Shown: positions 1-8,665 of the stretch, in pieces
How positions within the stretch are numbered: the stretch's first letter is position 1
Layout of the letters: the number at the start of each line of letters is the position of its first letter
Origin: Hyphomicrobiales bacterium
Lineage (GTDB): Bacteria; Pseudomonadota; Alphaproteobacteria; Rhizobiales; Rhizobiaceae
Assembly (NCBI GenBank): GCA_021775455.1
Contig: JAJFHU010000035.1
Coordinates: 1-55,215, forward strand
Direction: 5' to 3'
Length of the DNA stretch: 55,215 bases
Program-made: the position numbers and the translations under genes
Notes under the pieces: generated by a model
Database searches by the model: none
What the model was told of the DNA's origin: nothing
What the model saw: only the letters and a program-made list of their open reading frames with translations

Positions 1-84
1 ACGCACTATTCCTTGCCCAACCAGTACATCTACCTGTCGTAGCTTCGTGACAATCTCTTCAGGTTTATGACGCTTATTAGCCAT
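1..84 (-). CDS. IS3-family transposase OrfA, N-terminal part
   Basis: The first 28 codons of a transposase OrfA run off the left edge. The protein begins MANKRHKPEEIVTKLRQ and continues to VLVGQG. This is the typical start of IS3-family OrfA proteins, whose N-terminal helix-turn-helix binds the element's ends. The ATG (read on the minus strand) is preceded at 91-96 by a perfect AGGAGG ribosome binding site, which fixes the start. The rest of OrfA and all of OrfB, which carries the DDE catalytic domain, lie outside the window, so intactness cannot be judged. Confidence 0.85.
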   Translation of the reverse strand, partial: MANKRHKPEEIVTKLRQVDVLVGQGIVR

Positions 85-140
85 TCTCAGTCCTCCTGTT
101 ACTAACTTATAGGATGGACCAATTCACAGGGGGAGGGTCA
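1..140 (-). mobile_element. end of an IS3-family insertion sequence
   Basis: The window opens inside an insertion sequence. It contains the 5' part of orfA and a leader of about 56 bases. The likely terminal inverted repeat ends at about 140: read outward-in it begins TGACCCTCCCC, which fits the TG...CA ends usual for IS3 elements. Beyond 140 the sequence becomes coding for an unrelated protein fragment that has no start of its own, which supports this boundary. The other end and any target duplication are off the window, so the exact boundary is an estimate good to a few bases. Confidence 0.7.
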
Positions 141-575
141 AGCATCAAAAATACTGGACAAACACCTGCTCGCATAGTTCGGATGTACACTGCACTGACT
201 AACTCGGCTGTCGAGAAGGATGGTTACGTAAAATGCCGGATACCGCAAACGGAATCGGGTGAAGTGAATAATGTGATCGGGGCGGGAACAATACTCAAGC
301 TGAATGCCACACCAATTCATGTATCTGATGTTGCTAAAATCAAAAAATCTGCTGGGAGGTTGTTTGTATTTTCCCACGTTGAATATGAGCACATCTTTTC
401 CAAAACGGGAGAGTCGGAAATCACTCAATTTTGTTTTGAGGTAAGTATCCACAGTGACCTTACTTACATTCAGCCGGGTATCGAGGACAGAAAACTCCAA
501 ACCCTCGCTAACTTTAACGCCTATGCGCGGTTTATCATCGAATTGTACGATCCTGCTGACATCGGAAAGTCCTAA
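141..575 (+). pseudogene. 3' remnant of a gene split by the IS element
   Basis: An open frame of about 145 codons continues from the insertion-sequence end to a stop at 573-575. The nominal ATG at 114 lies inside the element, so the true N-terminus is missing. The fragment reads like the extracytoplasmic tail of a common class of small membrane proteins: a KNTGQTPA segment near the start, an RLFVFSHVEYEHIFSK segment in the middle, then an FCFEVS strand. In that class one or two membrane helices normally come first, and those would lie on the other side of the element. Function is unknown. A chimeric product started from within the element is possible but probably not functional. Confidence 0.65.
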
Positions 576-654
576 ACATAACCATATTAAACACCACATG
601 CGGCAGTCCTTTCTTTAGGACCGGGCTAGATAGCTGCACCATTTGGTGCGTTTG

Positions 655-1824
655 CTACCTAAGACCGTTGAAATGGTTGGATGTTCCGCCAAGCGGGATC
701 GGAAATTTTCGTTTGGCCAATACGGGAAGTATGCCTTTAAAGAGGGTAAGGTACTCGATATCAAACATCCTTGCGAGCCAGGAATGCTCACCATTACAAA
801 TTCTTAATGGAGCCTGGATACAGGCCAGATTGGAGTCTGAATTTCGAAATTTTCCGTAAGCCTCATGCAATTGACCGGGTGAAGGATTGTCTTCAGCATC
901 ATAAAGTACGAGATACTCACCCCGGCAATGGGGAAGTGCGTAATTCAGAGCCTTGGGTTTTGTTCTCGGAGAGGCTGGGGGTACTACGATCAATTCGAAC
1001 TGGCGTGGCAAGCCTGCATTACGAATCGCGTTGATCGTTTCTGGATCATCTTCCTCGCAAATTAGTTTGATGTCCAACAAGTCTGGTGGCCAATCCAACC
1101 GCATGAGGTTTTTTGTCAATTGCGGAATCATGTTCGCTTCTTGATACAATGCCACGAGTATTGAATAGACCGGCAATTCTTGGTCTGGCAAGAATGATGG
1201 TTTCAATTCAGTGTATGTGGGTTCGTATGCTGCGAGCAGGGAACCGCGTAAGAGCGTGCTAGCAAAATAAAACAACGACAAAATCTGGCAACTGATCACC
1301 AGAAAATTCTCAAGTGCAAACCAACTCCAGATGACTGCGACAATTGCAGCCAGCAACAACAATATTTTATGTGTCTTTGAAAATGTACGCGCCGCCGAAT
1401 AGTCCGGCAAGTTGGCGCTTAGATTGTTGATTGCCTGATCCAGCAGAATTTTTCTTGTAGATGCATCAAGTAAGCGAACGCGGGTACACGGCCTTAGTTG
1501 TTCTTGTACTCTGAACCATAGGTCGCGCGATATAGCGCCGGACCTAATTAGAATTTCAAGCGCGGGCATGCCCAGCTTTTTTGATAAAGCAGAGGCTGCG
1601 TTCAAGTATGGACGACCTATCCCATATTGATTTAGAATTGCCAATTCGTCCGGAAGAGGTGGCGTGTTGGATATCGGAGAACTTTTTAGATTTTGCTGTT
1701 CTGAACGCAGGGATTTTTCGACAGCAATACTGAACGGTTGCGAATCGCTATCACGCGAATCAACCGTATTAATTCCACCCACAATATTTCCACGCTTCAA
1801 ACTGCGCGGTTTCCCCACCTGCAT
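655..1824 (-). pseudogene. family 2 glycosyltransferase, C-terminally truncated
   Basis: The 389-residue product has a region like the GspE N-terminal domain (about residues 55-125), two membrane helices (about 150-190) and a GT2 nucleotide-sugar domain starting near PVYSILVALYQEA. It keeps KPKALNYAL, a DAED metal-binding motif and PLGGTSNHF. In this family the chain should continue with the GGWD...TEDADLG motif, a QxxRW motif and several membrane helices, for about 600 residues or more in all. Here it stops three residues after NHF, so the acceptor-binding ED motif and the membrane pore are missing. I judge it non-functional. It faces the split gene across an 80-base scar, suggesting a deletion joined the two. 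It diverges from the binding-protein gene at 1880. Confidence 0.75.
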
Positions 1825-1879
1825 TTTATTGCTAGATATCCACCCACTAACAACGTGATACTATTTCAGATTCTTGTGA

Positions 1880-2770
1880 TTGACCAGACGGGAAACCTTG
1901 GAATTGCCCAGAATTAGAAGATTAATTTCGCCATTAGGAATGTTCATTTCAGTCAATTTACTGATGGCAATTTTCACTGCCGGGCAATCGATTGCGCAGA
2001 ACGTCACTATTCCAAGTTTTTGGGATAAACATGAGCGTTTCGGTAAACCGGATCTCTCATCGCTGCCAAGATTGAGATTTTTGACTACGACCGATTTTCC
2101 ACCCTTTAACTACATCGACAGAAAGAAGCGGCTAAGCGGGTTTCATGTCGATCTGGCAAGGCAAATTTGCAAAGAGCTGGATATTCTCAATCGTTGTCAG
2201 ATACAGGCTCTACCCTGGGATGAACTGGAGAATGCTCTTGGTGCAGGTGAAGGAGAAGCGATCATAGCCGGGCTTGAGGTAACCAAAGATTCTCGTCAGA
2301 GGTACGAGTTCTCCCGCCCCTATCTTCATATTCCAGGCCGGTTCGTAACGCGAAGGGAATCAGGGCTGAACGCTCCGGTGTACAACAATCTGTTCCGAAA
2401 AACCGTTGGAGTTGTGTCCGGTTCTGCACACGAAAAATATTTTTCGGAGGCTTTTCTTGAACGAAAGTTTGAGTCTTTCAGTTCCCGTGAAATGGCTCTC
2501 AAGGCGTTAAAAGACGGTGCAGTTGACGCAATTTTCTCGGATGCTTTATCCTTGTCGTTCTGGCTGGCTTCTTCAGATTCGAATGATTGTTGCGTCTTCG
2601 TTGATGAAGCCTTTTTGTCAGAAACCTACTTTGGACATGGCCTCACAATTGCACTTCCGAAGGGTCAGGAGGAGTTAATTCGAGGCGTGAATTATGCACT
2701 GAAAAACATCAATGACGACGGAACATTTGCTGAACTGTATTTGCGCTATTTTCCAATCAGCATGTACTAG
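1880..2770 (+). CDS. periplasmic substrate-binding protein, SBP_bac_3 (amino-acid type)
   Basis: The protein is about 296 residues and resembles the soluble receptors of polar amino-acid ABC transporters. A signal peptide spans roughly residues 18-40, ending AGQSIAQ. The mature part starts with RLRFLTTTDFPPFNY, followed by GFHVDLARQICKEL and later EGEAIIAGLEVTKDSRQRYEFSRPY, the characteristic ligand-lobe segments, and ends with a GTFAELYLRYF helix. No transporter genes lie beside it, so it is either an orphan receptor or works with a system elsewhere. The annotated start is TTG; an internal ATG (GMFISVNL) 19 codons later would still leave a complete signal peptide and is a real alternative. 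Confidence 0.8.
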   Translation: MTRRETLELPRIRRLISPLGMFISVNLLMAIFTAGQSIAQNVTIPSFWDKHERFGKPDLSSLPRLRFLTTTDFPPFNYIDRKKRLSGFHVDLARQICKELDILNRCQIQALPWDELENALGAGEGEAIIAGLEVTKDSRQRYEFSRPYLHIPGRFVTRRESGLNAPVYNNLFRKTVGVVSGSAHEKYFSEAFLERKFESFSSREMALKALKDGAVDAIFSDALSLSFWLASSDSNDCCVFVDEAFLSETYFGHGLTIALPKGQEELIRGVNYALKNINDDGTFAELYLRYFPISMY

Positions 2771-2931
2771 GTGTGTATTCCAATCTCATCATTCACGCAA
2801 TCAGTGGCTGCCAAAATGGCTGAACATCTACAATTGCGAAAGACAGCATGCAGGCATAAACTATCAAACACCAATCAGTCGATTGAACCTAAAACCGTGA
2901 ACAACCTCATTGGAATATACAACTAGTCCAT

Positions 2932-3738
2932 TCAGGATTTATATTTCTTTCGCAAAAATGGCACTTTGAGGCACCAGATCAAGCCAGTCGGCATTTGATC
3001 CTGCCAGTCCGGTAATCCAATTGTCATTTTGTCGTGACCCGCACGGGGTTGGTCAACATAGGTGCCGAACAACAAATCCCACACAGCGAGGTTGAAACCA
3101 TAATTTGAATCGGTTTCATCGTGTTCGATCGAGTGGTGCACTCTGTGCATGTCGGGGGTAACAATCAAATAGCGCAAGTAACGGTCAATCTTCAGCGGAA
3201 GACGCCAGTTTGAATGGTTGAACATAGCGGAACCATTCAATGCAATTTCGAACAGTAGCACGGCGATTGCAGGGGCACCCAATGCTACAACTACCGCAAT
3301 TTTCCAGATCATTGACAGAACAATTTCAATCGGATGAAAGCGGATTGCCGTCGTTACATCGAAATCCACATCGGAATGGTGCATCCGGTGAATTCGCCAA
3401 AACAGTGGAATTTTGTGTGATGCCACATGTGAAAGCCAAACCGCGAAATCCAGTGCGACGAATGAAATCAGGATTGCGATCCATTCGGGGGTCTCTATCA
3501 GGTTGAACAGGCCGTATCCTTGCTCGATTGCCCACACGGCACCGCCAACAGCAGCGCCAGAAAATATGAGACGAGCCACTACTGAATCGATGATGACAAT
3601 CGACCAGTTAGTGAGCCATCTTTTCGCTTTTACTTTCTTTGGAATGCGTCGGGGAGCGAAGTACTCCAGAATTGCCAAAATTCCGAACAAGCCAAAGAAA
3701 ACAATCAACCTAATGGTTGCTTCGGTTAGTTCGAACAT
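2932..3738 (-). CDS. sterol desaturase / fatty acid hydroxylase family protein
   Basis: This is a 268-residue integral membrane di-iron oxygenase of the fatty acid hydroxylase superfamily. Membrane helices lie near residues 8-25, 43-70 and 82-105. The iron-binding histidine boxes are visible: HVASHK (about 105), HRMHH (about 119) and HRVHH (about 200), plus HFH between them. Such proteins hydroxylate or desaturate lipids, carotenoids or sterol-like molecules, and the true substrate cannot be read from sequence. The gene is in line with the TerB gene upstream (gap about 39 bases) and may share its transcript. The start ATG has an AGGAGAT-like site a few bases upstream. Confidence 0.85.
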   Translation of the reverse strand: MFELTEATIRLIVFFGLFGILAILEYFAPRRIPKKVKAKRWLTNWSIVIIDSVVARLIFSGAAVGGAVWAIEQGYGLFNLIETPEWIAILISFVALDFAVWLSHVASHKIPLFWRIHRMHHSDVDFDVTTAIRFHPIEIVLSMIWKIAVVVALGAPAIAVLLFEIALNGSAMFNHSNWRLPLKIDRYLRYLIVTPDMHRVHHSIEHDETDSNYGFNLAVWDLLFGTYVDQPRAGHDKMTIGLPDWQDQMPTGLIWCLKVPFLRKKYKS

Positions 3739-3777
3739 TTCGAAATCTCCTGAAATTCAGGTTACGTTGTTTGTCAA

Positions 3778-4188
3778 TTACAAATTCTGATGGCGCGCAC
3801 GAGCTCCGCGTTCGATTGCAGCACAAACAAGTCTGTCCAAATTCATTCGTGTGCGTATGATTTCCAGAACGCGCAATTCTTCTTGTTCCAGTTTCAAGTC
3901 TGCCGCAGCAACTTCAACCGCTAATGCGTAGGCGGTTTCATGCAGACGCTCCGGCAATACATCCATGGCATTTGCGATAACCTGGTGAAGACCATCATCT
4001 TGCTGATGAATTTCGCCGCAATCGGCAGCAACCCTGACAAGTTCATCCACATTGAAATCATTGAACATCGGCAGTGATTTGGTAATGCTGCCAATCTTCG
4101 CCAACTCTTTGTCAGTCATGGTGCGATCAGCCGCTGAGACGGTGACCATTATGTGAATAAAGGCTTCATGTTGTGAAACTTTTGCCAT
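3778..4188 (-). CDS. TerB-family (tellurite resistance-like) protein
   Basis: This is a small all-helical cytoplasmic protein of about 136 residues from MAKVSQHEAF. It has the TerB signature AADRTMTDKELAKIGSITKSLP, an acidic metal-binding repeat, and near the end a second copy of the pattern in AAADLKLEQEELRVLEIIR. An open frame extends 21 codons further upstream to 4251, but that stretch is low-quality sequence with no ribosome site, so I start at the ATG at 4188. TerB-like domains are widespread; most are not known to act in tellurite resistance, and the role here is unknown. The next gene downstream is the sterol-desaturase-like hydroxylase. Confidence 0.8.
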   Translation of the reverse strand: MAKVSQHEAFIHIMVTVSAADRTMTDKELAKIGSITKSLPMFNDFNVDELVRVAADCGEIHQQDDGLHQVIANAMDVLPERLHETAYALAVEVAAADLKLEQEELRVLEIIRTRMNLDRLVCAAIERGARARHQNL

Positions 4189-4348
4189 AGATGTCTTTGT
4201 CCTGAAATTTATGGTTTCTGAATAAGTAGTTATTGGTGATACCAACTGCAAGCAGCTTGGATTTTATCCAGACATAAGATATCACACCGCCAAGTTTCGT
4301 TCCATTGTACGGTTTGCGAAAATTGGATCTCACCCAAGGAATTACAAT

Positions 4349-5965
4349 ATGTCCGGTGCTGAACTGCCCGTTCTTGACCTTCAACCCGAGCTGATTGAAG
4401 CTGCCCGAAAGGCAAAAGCCTGGCCATTTGAAGAAGCACGCAAACTGGTGAAGCGGTTTGAAAAATCCGGGACACCGGATGAAGTACTTTTTGAGACAGG
4501 ATATGGGCCTTCCGGGCTTCCACACATTGGTACATTTGGTGAAGTAGCCCGGACATCCATGGTTATTACTGCATTCCGGGTATTAACCGAAGACAAGATA
4601 CCTGTACGGCTGCTGTGTTTTTCGGACGACATGGACGGAATGCGAAAAATTCCGGGTAATGTTCCCAATCAGGAAATGCTGGAAGAGCACCTTGCCAAAC
4701 CGCTGTCAGATGTACCGGACCCATTTTTTGGCGAGTATCCAAGTTTTGCACATCACAACAATGCGAAGCTGTGCGAATTTTTGGACCGGTTTGGCTTTGC
4801 CTATGAATTTGCGAGTGCCACGGACTACTACAAGTCTGGCCGGTTTGACGAAATGCTTCGCCATGCGTTGGAAAAATATTCAGAGATTATGGATGTAATG
4901 CTGCCAACATTGGGCGAAGAACGTCGGGTAACTTACAGCCCATTCTTGCCGATTTCACCTTCGTCTGGACGTGTTCTTTATGTACCAATGAAAGAAGTCG
5001 ATGCCAAAAATGGCACAATAACTTTTGATGATGAAAACGGGAGCGAAGTTACGCTACCGGTTACCGGTGGCAATGTAAAACTTCAGTGGAAACCGGACTT
5101 TGGCATGCGATGGGCCGCTCTTGGCGTTGATTTTGAAATGTACGGCAAGGATCATCAAATCAATTCCAATCTTTATGACCGAATTTGCAGAATTCTTGGT
5201 GCCCCTGCCCCGGAACATTTCGTGTTCGAACTGTTCCTGGACCAAAATGGTGAAAAAATTTCCAAGACGAAGGGTAACGGTCTGACGATTGATGAATGGC
5301 TAGCTTATGCGCCGCAAGAAAGTCTGTCTTTGTTCATGTTTCAAAAACCGCGAACCGCAAAGCGCTTGTACTTTGATGTGATACCCCGCCATGTTGATGA
5401 ATATTTTCAACATTTGGCTGCGTTTGATGGCCAGACTATGGAGCAAAAACTGCAAAATCCCGTCTGGCATATTCACAATGGTAATCCACCGAAAGTGGAC
5501 TTACCTGTAGCCTATTCAATGCTGCTTAACCTGGTCAGCGCGTCAAATTCTTCCGACAAATCAGTGCTTTGGGGGTTCATTTCGAATTATGCATCTAACG
5601 TCTCACCGGAAACCCATCCGGTTCTGGATGAAATGGTGGGTTATGCAATTCGTTACTTTGAGGATTTTGTTAAACCCAACAAGTCATTTCGCGCGCCCAA
5701 TGATAAGGAGCGTGCAGCCCTGGTAGCGTTGCGGATAAAACTTCAAAACCTTGATCTGGCTGCAGACGCAGAAACCATACAGACTGAAATATTTTCGGTC
5801 GGTAAAGAACACAATTTTGAAAATTTGCGCGAATGGTTCCAGGCGCTATATCAGATCCTTCTGGGTCAGGATCAGGGTCCGAGGTTTGGATCTTTTGTGG
5901 CGCTCTACGGAATAAGTGAAACCATCCAGATGATCGATGATGCGCTGGATGGCAAACTTGGTTAA
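4349..5965 (+). CDS. lysK: lysyl-tRNA synthetase, class I
   Basis: It charges tRNA-Lys with lysine in the cytoplasm. The 538-residue protein is the class I (archaeal-type) enzyme common in alphaproteobacteria, not the class II LysS. The HIGH-type signature is seen as [11 protein letters not shown] (residues 53-63) and the KMSKS-type loop as KISKTKGNG near residue 303. A C-terminal helical anticodon-binding region follows. Length matches the family. It starts at ATG 4349, divergent from the TerB gene across about 160 bases that should contain both promoters. It is usually single copy and essential, so it is a good taxonomic anchor for this window. Confidence 0.95.
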   Translation: MSGAELPVLDLQPELIEAARKAKAWPFEEARKLVKRFEKSGTPDEVLFETGYGPSGLPHIGTFGEVARTSMVITAFRVLTEDKIPVRLLCFSDDMDGMRKIPGNVPNQEMLEEHLAKPLSDVPDPFFGEYPSFAHHNNAKLCEFLDRFGFAYEFASATDYYKSGRFDEMLRHALEKYSEIMDVMLPTLGEERRVTYSPFLPISPSSGRVLYVPMKEVDAKNGTITFDDENGSEVTLPVTGGNVKLQWKPDFGMRWAALGVDFEMYGKDHQINSNLYDRICRILGAPAPEHFVFELFLDQNGEKISKTKGNGLTIDEWLAYAPQESLSLFMFQKPRTAKRLYFDVIPRHVDEYFQHLAAFDGQTMEQKLQNPVWHIHNGNPPKVDLPVAYSMLLNLVSASNSSDKSVLWGFISNYASNVSPETHPVLDEMVGYAIRYFEDFVKPNKSFRAPNDKERAALVALRIKLQNLDLAADAETIQTEIFSVGKEHNFENLREWFQALYQILLGQDQGPRFGSFVALYGISETIQMIDDALDGKLG

Positions 5966-6053
5966 TTTTTGGACGTTTCGTTAAGGCTCTCTACTTACCT
6001 TGATTGCAAGTTGGATTTGCCCGCCCTGATTTTTCCATTAAACTGTCCCGGTC

Positions 6054-6296
6054 ATGTTTAGAGCGCTTTCAACACTGGTAAAGATCGGTATTGCGTCACT
6101 TGTTGTGGGCGCGGTGTTGACCCGGTTTGATTTATCGGCCGAACAAATTCTGTTGGAGCTCGGATTTACGCCGGAAAATGTGATGGCAACACTGGAGGAA
6201 GGAGCAAAATGGGCTCTTCCCAACATTGTGTTGGGTTCCATTGTTATCGTTCCGGTTTGGTTGGTGGTGTACCTGTTTCGCCCACCTCGAAACTGA
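6054..6296 (+). CDS. small membrane protein, DUF6460-like
   Basis: This 80-residue protein has two membrane helices (about residues 8-24 and 55-76) separated by an amphipathic stretch with FTPENV, and it ends in PVWLVVYLFRPPR. The pattern fits the DUF6460 family of short alphaproteobacterial membrane proteins; no function is known. It follows lysK by about 90 bases and is convergent with the regulator gene at 6303, with only six bases between stops and no visible terminator. The family assignment is from memory of the motif pattern, not from a search. Confidence 0.7.
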   Translation: MFRALSTLVKIGIASLVVGAVLTRFDLSAEQILLELGFTPENVMATLEEGAKWALPNIVLGSIVIVPVWLVVYLFRPPRN

Positions 6297-6302
6297 TAAT
6301 TG

Positions 6303-7736
6303 CTAGTGAAAATCAAACGCCGATAATCCGCGCACCATGTCGTCCAGCCCAAGTGGTCGTGTAAGCGGTGGATAGGCGCGGGCAATACATCCTTGTCGCT
6401 CGCAAAGCCTGCATGCCGGGCCGATCTCCATCGGTGCTCTTGCACCTGTTCCAACCAACCCATCCCCGTAGACGACATCTCCAGCGTGGGCGACATCAAA
6501 ACCAATCAAGAGTGCTGTTCGTTGAGGTCGGTCAAAATATCCGGAACGCAATCCTTCGACCGTGCGACCCAGTACGACAAATCGGGCATCTTCCGGAGTA
6601 ATAACAGCTTCTGCAAATATCTGTCCGGGACTGCCAAATGCTTGATGTACAACCAGCTTGGGGCAATCCCCTCCAAATCGGGTTTTAGGGAATCCACTTG
6701 CACCAGCGCGGCGGATCCGGTTTCCCGCAGTATCTGTTTCCATAACGAAAAAGGGTACTGCGCTCTGGCCTTGACGTTGCAGCATCGTCAGTCGCCAGGC
6801 GGCTTGGGCAAAAGTCACGCGAAAACGGGATCTAAGCACATTTATGTCGTAACGCAATCGACGAGCAGTACTTAAAAAATTCTCGTACGGCAGCATCATT
6901 GCGAGCGCTAAGAGTCGGGCGAATTCGAACCGGGCAAGACGACGTGACTCATCTGTGGTCAGGTTGAGGAATTCAACCTCCTCATCAATCAAGTCCTTGC
7001 GCGCCAAAAGTGCGACTTCAACCGCAACTTCCTGGAGTTGATCGGCCGGAGAAAGTCGTTCCGAAATCATTAGTCGATTGGAATGGCGATCAAACCTTCT
7101 TCGCCAATCCGGCATGGTTTCAACCGACAAGAACTGCACGACCAGACCATGCTCCTGCACCAGCCAACGCCTCAATGCCGCCATTAATCCGTCAGACATA
7201 TCGAGTTGTTCAAGCAATTCTTCAGCTGCGCGTTCAAGTGCTGGAATATAAGGCGATCTTTCTTCAAATGCCTGACGCATTTCATCAACAGGCAAACGGG
7301 TGCCGTGGAGGGCGGCAGAACTTCCCTCTTTTGCCATCATGCTTGAAAGGCCGGAAAGGCGTTCCAGCGATTCTCGATAGGCTTGGAACAGTTTTACCGT
7401 GCCTGCAGCAGCGTTTGGTGCTCCTTCAGTAAATTCTGCCAGTTCACTGTTGTCCGGGACTGATCCAGCCAATAAAGGATCGGAAAAGACTTCCCTTAGC
7501 TGAGCCACAAGATTGGCTTCACCCTTGCCTTGCAACTCATCAAGGTCAATTTCATATGTTGAAGCGAGTTTTAGCAGCAACTGGACGGTGAGAGGGCGTT
7601 GGTTTCGCTCAATTAGGTTTAGGTAGCTTGCCGAAATTCCAAGTGAGGCCGCCATGGCGGTCTGTGTCAGGTTCAGTCCGCTTCGTATCCGTCGTATTCT
7701 CGGGCCGGCGAATATCTTTTGCTCTGCCATCGCCAT
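6303..7736 (-). CDS. ScfR-type short-chain fatty-acyl transcriptional regulator
   Basis: This is a transcription factor of the ScfR/RamB/PrpR group, which senses short-chain acyl-CoAs and controls acetate, glyoxylate-shunt or propionate genes. From MAMAEQ the protein is 477 residues. An XRE helix-turn-helix lies at about 10-65 (LNLTQTAMAASLGISASYLNLIE). An IrrE/ImmA-like middle domain has lost the HExxH zinc site. The C-terminal domain has the CRLCERQGC cysteine cluster and ARAYPP typical of the group. The open frame runs 75 codons further up to 7961, but that part is AT-rich operator-like sequence, so ATG 7736 (or 7730) is the likely start. It is divergent from the isocitrate lyase remnant, its expected target. 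Confidence 0.85.
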   Translation of the reverse strand: MAMAEQKIFAGPRIRRIRSGLNLTQTAMAASLGISASYLNLIERNQRPLTVQLLLKLASTYEIDLDELQGKGEANLVAQLREVFSDPLLAGSVPDNSELAEFTEGAPNAAAGTVKLFQAYRESLERLSGLSSMMAKEGSSAALHGTRLPVDEMRQAFEERSPYIPALERAAEELLEQLDMSDGLMAALRRWLVQEHGLVVQFLSVETMPDWRRRFDRHSNRLMISERLSPADQLQEVAVEVALLARKDLIDEEVEFLNLTTDESRRLARFEFARLLALAMMLPYENFLSTARRLRYDINVLRSRFRVTFAQAAWRLTMLQRQGQSAVPFFVMETDTAGNRIRRAGASGFPKTRFGGDCPKLVVHQAFGSPGQIFAEAVITPEDARFVVLGRTVEGLRSGYFDRPQRTALLIGFDVAHAGDVVYGDGLVGTGARAPMEIGPACRLCERQGCIARAYPPLTRPLGLDDMVRGLSAFDFH

Positions 7737-7761
7737 ACTCCAGTTTATGAAGGTGTGGTGG

Positions 7762-7962
7762 AGATTTACAAGAAAAGTTGGAAATGTCGATAATTCTTTT
7801 ACAATTTTGACAATTTTACAAATACTCTTGTAAAGCGCTGAACAATAATACCAGTTTTTTGGCATTTTGAATGGAAAAATCTGGAAAAACTCCAGAGAAT
7901 GTAAATTCTGTGAAGCAAGCGCATTGTAAATTATCAAATTTGCATTGCTGTAAACTTGCAAG
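7762..7962. promoter_or_regulatory. cluster of TTTACAA / TTGTAAA boxes, likely operators of the ScfR-type regulator
   Basis: The divergent region between the regulator and the aceA remnant carries many copies of one short word on both strands. TTTACAAG is at 7765-7772. Three tandem 9-base copies of the TTTTACAAT / TTTGACAAT type lie at 7797-7822. CTTGTAAAG is at 7828-7835, TTGTAAAT at 7924-7931, and TGTAAACTTGCAAG at 7949-7962. Regulators of the RamB/ScfR group are known to bind AT-rich TTTGCAA-like words, so autoregulation plus control of aceA is the simplest reading. The binding assignment is inference. Confidence 0.5.
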
Positions 7963-8004
7963 GCGAAGGTACTTCACCAAGCACCCCACTACGGGAATAT
8001 TGTG

Positions 8005-8344
8005 ATGACTGATTTTTATAATTTTGTCCCATTGGCTCCAGAAGGGCGCTTTGACAATGTCACTCGAACCTATGCGCCTGAATATGTGATGCGCCTGCGC
8101 GGTTCGGTTGCGATCAAATACTCTCTTGCCGAGATGTACGCCAATAGATTGTGGGAATTGGTGAGCAATGAGAATTTCGTAAATGCATCGGGAAGCGGAT
8201 GTATTTACGACAACCAAACATCAAAGGGAGGTTGGCACAGGCTACTTTGATGCTGTATCTATGGTCATAACCGCAGGACAGTCCTCGACATCTGCGATAA
8301 ATGAACCAACTGAACCTGCACAGTTTATTGCTGTTGCTGAATAA
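8005..8344 (+). pseudogene. aceA: isocitrate lyase, internally deleted remnant
   Basis: Only the two ends of isocitrate lyase (glyoxylate shunt: isocitrate to glyoxylate and succinate) remain. Codons from ATG 8005 give MTDFYNFVPLAPEGRF, then RLRGSVAIKYSLAEM and NRLWEL up to ENFVNA (about 61 residues), matching the start of alphaproteobacterial AceA. From about 8189 another frame gives READVFTTTKHQREVGTGYF, then DAVSMVITAGQSSTS, and ends PAQFIAVAE before the TAA at 8342-8344, matching its C-terminus. The family is about 530 residues, so some 400 or more are gone, including the KKCGHLGG active-site region, and the halves are out of frame. The break is near 8187. It cannot be active. An assembly error is the alternative. 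Confidence 0.85.
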
Positions 8345-8371
8345 TCAGCCTAAACCAAGGGAGAAGGCAAA

Positions 8372-8614
8372 ATGAGTACGAAACCTCCGGTCAAGGAACG
8401 TTCCGAGGAAATGGCCTCATCCATGACACCTGACGAACAGACCGCAATCAGAATGGTAGCAAACGATTTGCATCGTCTAAATCAGTCAGTGATGAAAGCG
8501 GTGGAAGCGGGGGTCTCGGTTGAGTTAATACGTTCAGCTCGCCATCACTGTGGCAATGGTAACTTTGGTGATCTTTTGACACCGGTAATTGTCAAACAGG
8601 GCAAAAGCGACTGA
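8372..8614 (+). CDS. small conserved protein associated with aceA
   Basis: This 80-residue soluble protein has the pattern KERSEEMASSMTPDE, then LHRLNQSVMKAVEAG and LIRSARHHCGNGNFGDLLTP. I recall similar short proteins directly downstream of aceA in alphaproteobacteria, but no function is known to me. It keeps an intact frame, an AAGGGAGAA ribosome site just before ATG 8372 and a strong terminator after it, although the isocitrate lyase gene before it is destroyed. It was presumably co-transcribed with aceA and may now be a leftover under the same promoter. Confidence 0.7.
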   Translation: MSTKPPVKERSEEMASSMTPDEQTAIRMVANDLHRLNQSVMKAVEAGVSVELIRSARHHCGNGNFGDLLTPVIVKQGKSD

Positions 8615-8639
8615 TATTGCATCTATAGACCTTAAGTGA

Positions 8640-8665
8640 AAGCGGGTTGAGAGGCCCGCTTTTTT
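8640..8665 (+). terminator. rho-independent terminator after the aceA locus
   Basis: A 7-base stem AAGCGGG / CCCGCTT closes an 8-base loop and is followed by a run of Ts. It ends the transcript of the aceA remnant and the small partner gene. Confidence 0.85.

Noticed and set aside
138-599. 153-codon minus-strand open frame opposite the split gene
   Set aside because: It is antisense to the fragment with recognisable protein pattern, has no family likeness and its composition looks random.
636-649. GCACC-ATTT-GGTGC hairpin between the two broken genes
   Set aside because: Only five base pairs and no T run; too weak to call a terminator or operator.
7816-8217. 133-codon minus-strand frame over the operator region and aceA remnant
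   Set aside because: It is antisense to the aceA N-terminus and shows no protein family features.
8002-8250. 82-codon frame read as an independent small gene
   Set aside because: The first 61 residues are the start of isocitrate lyase and the rest is out-of-frame read-through past the deletion, so it is part of the aceA remnant.
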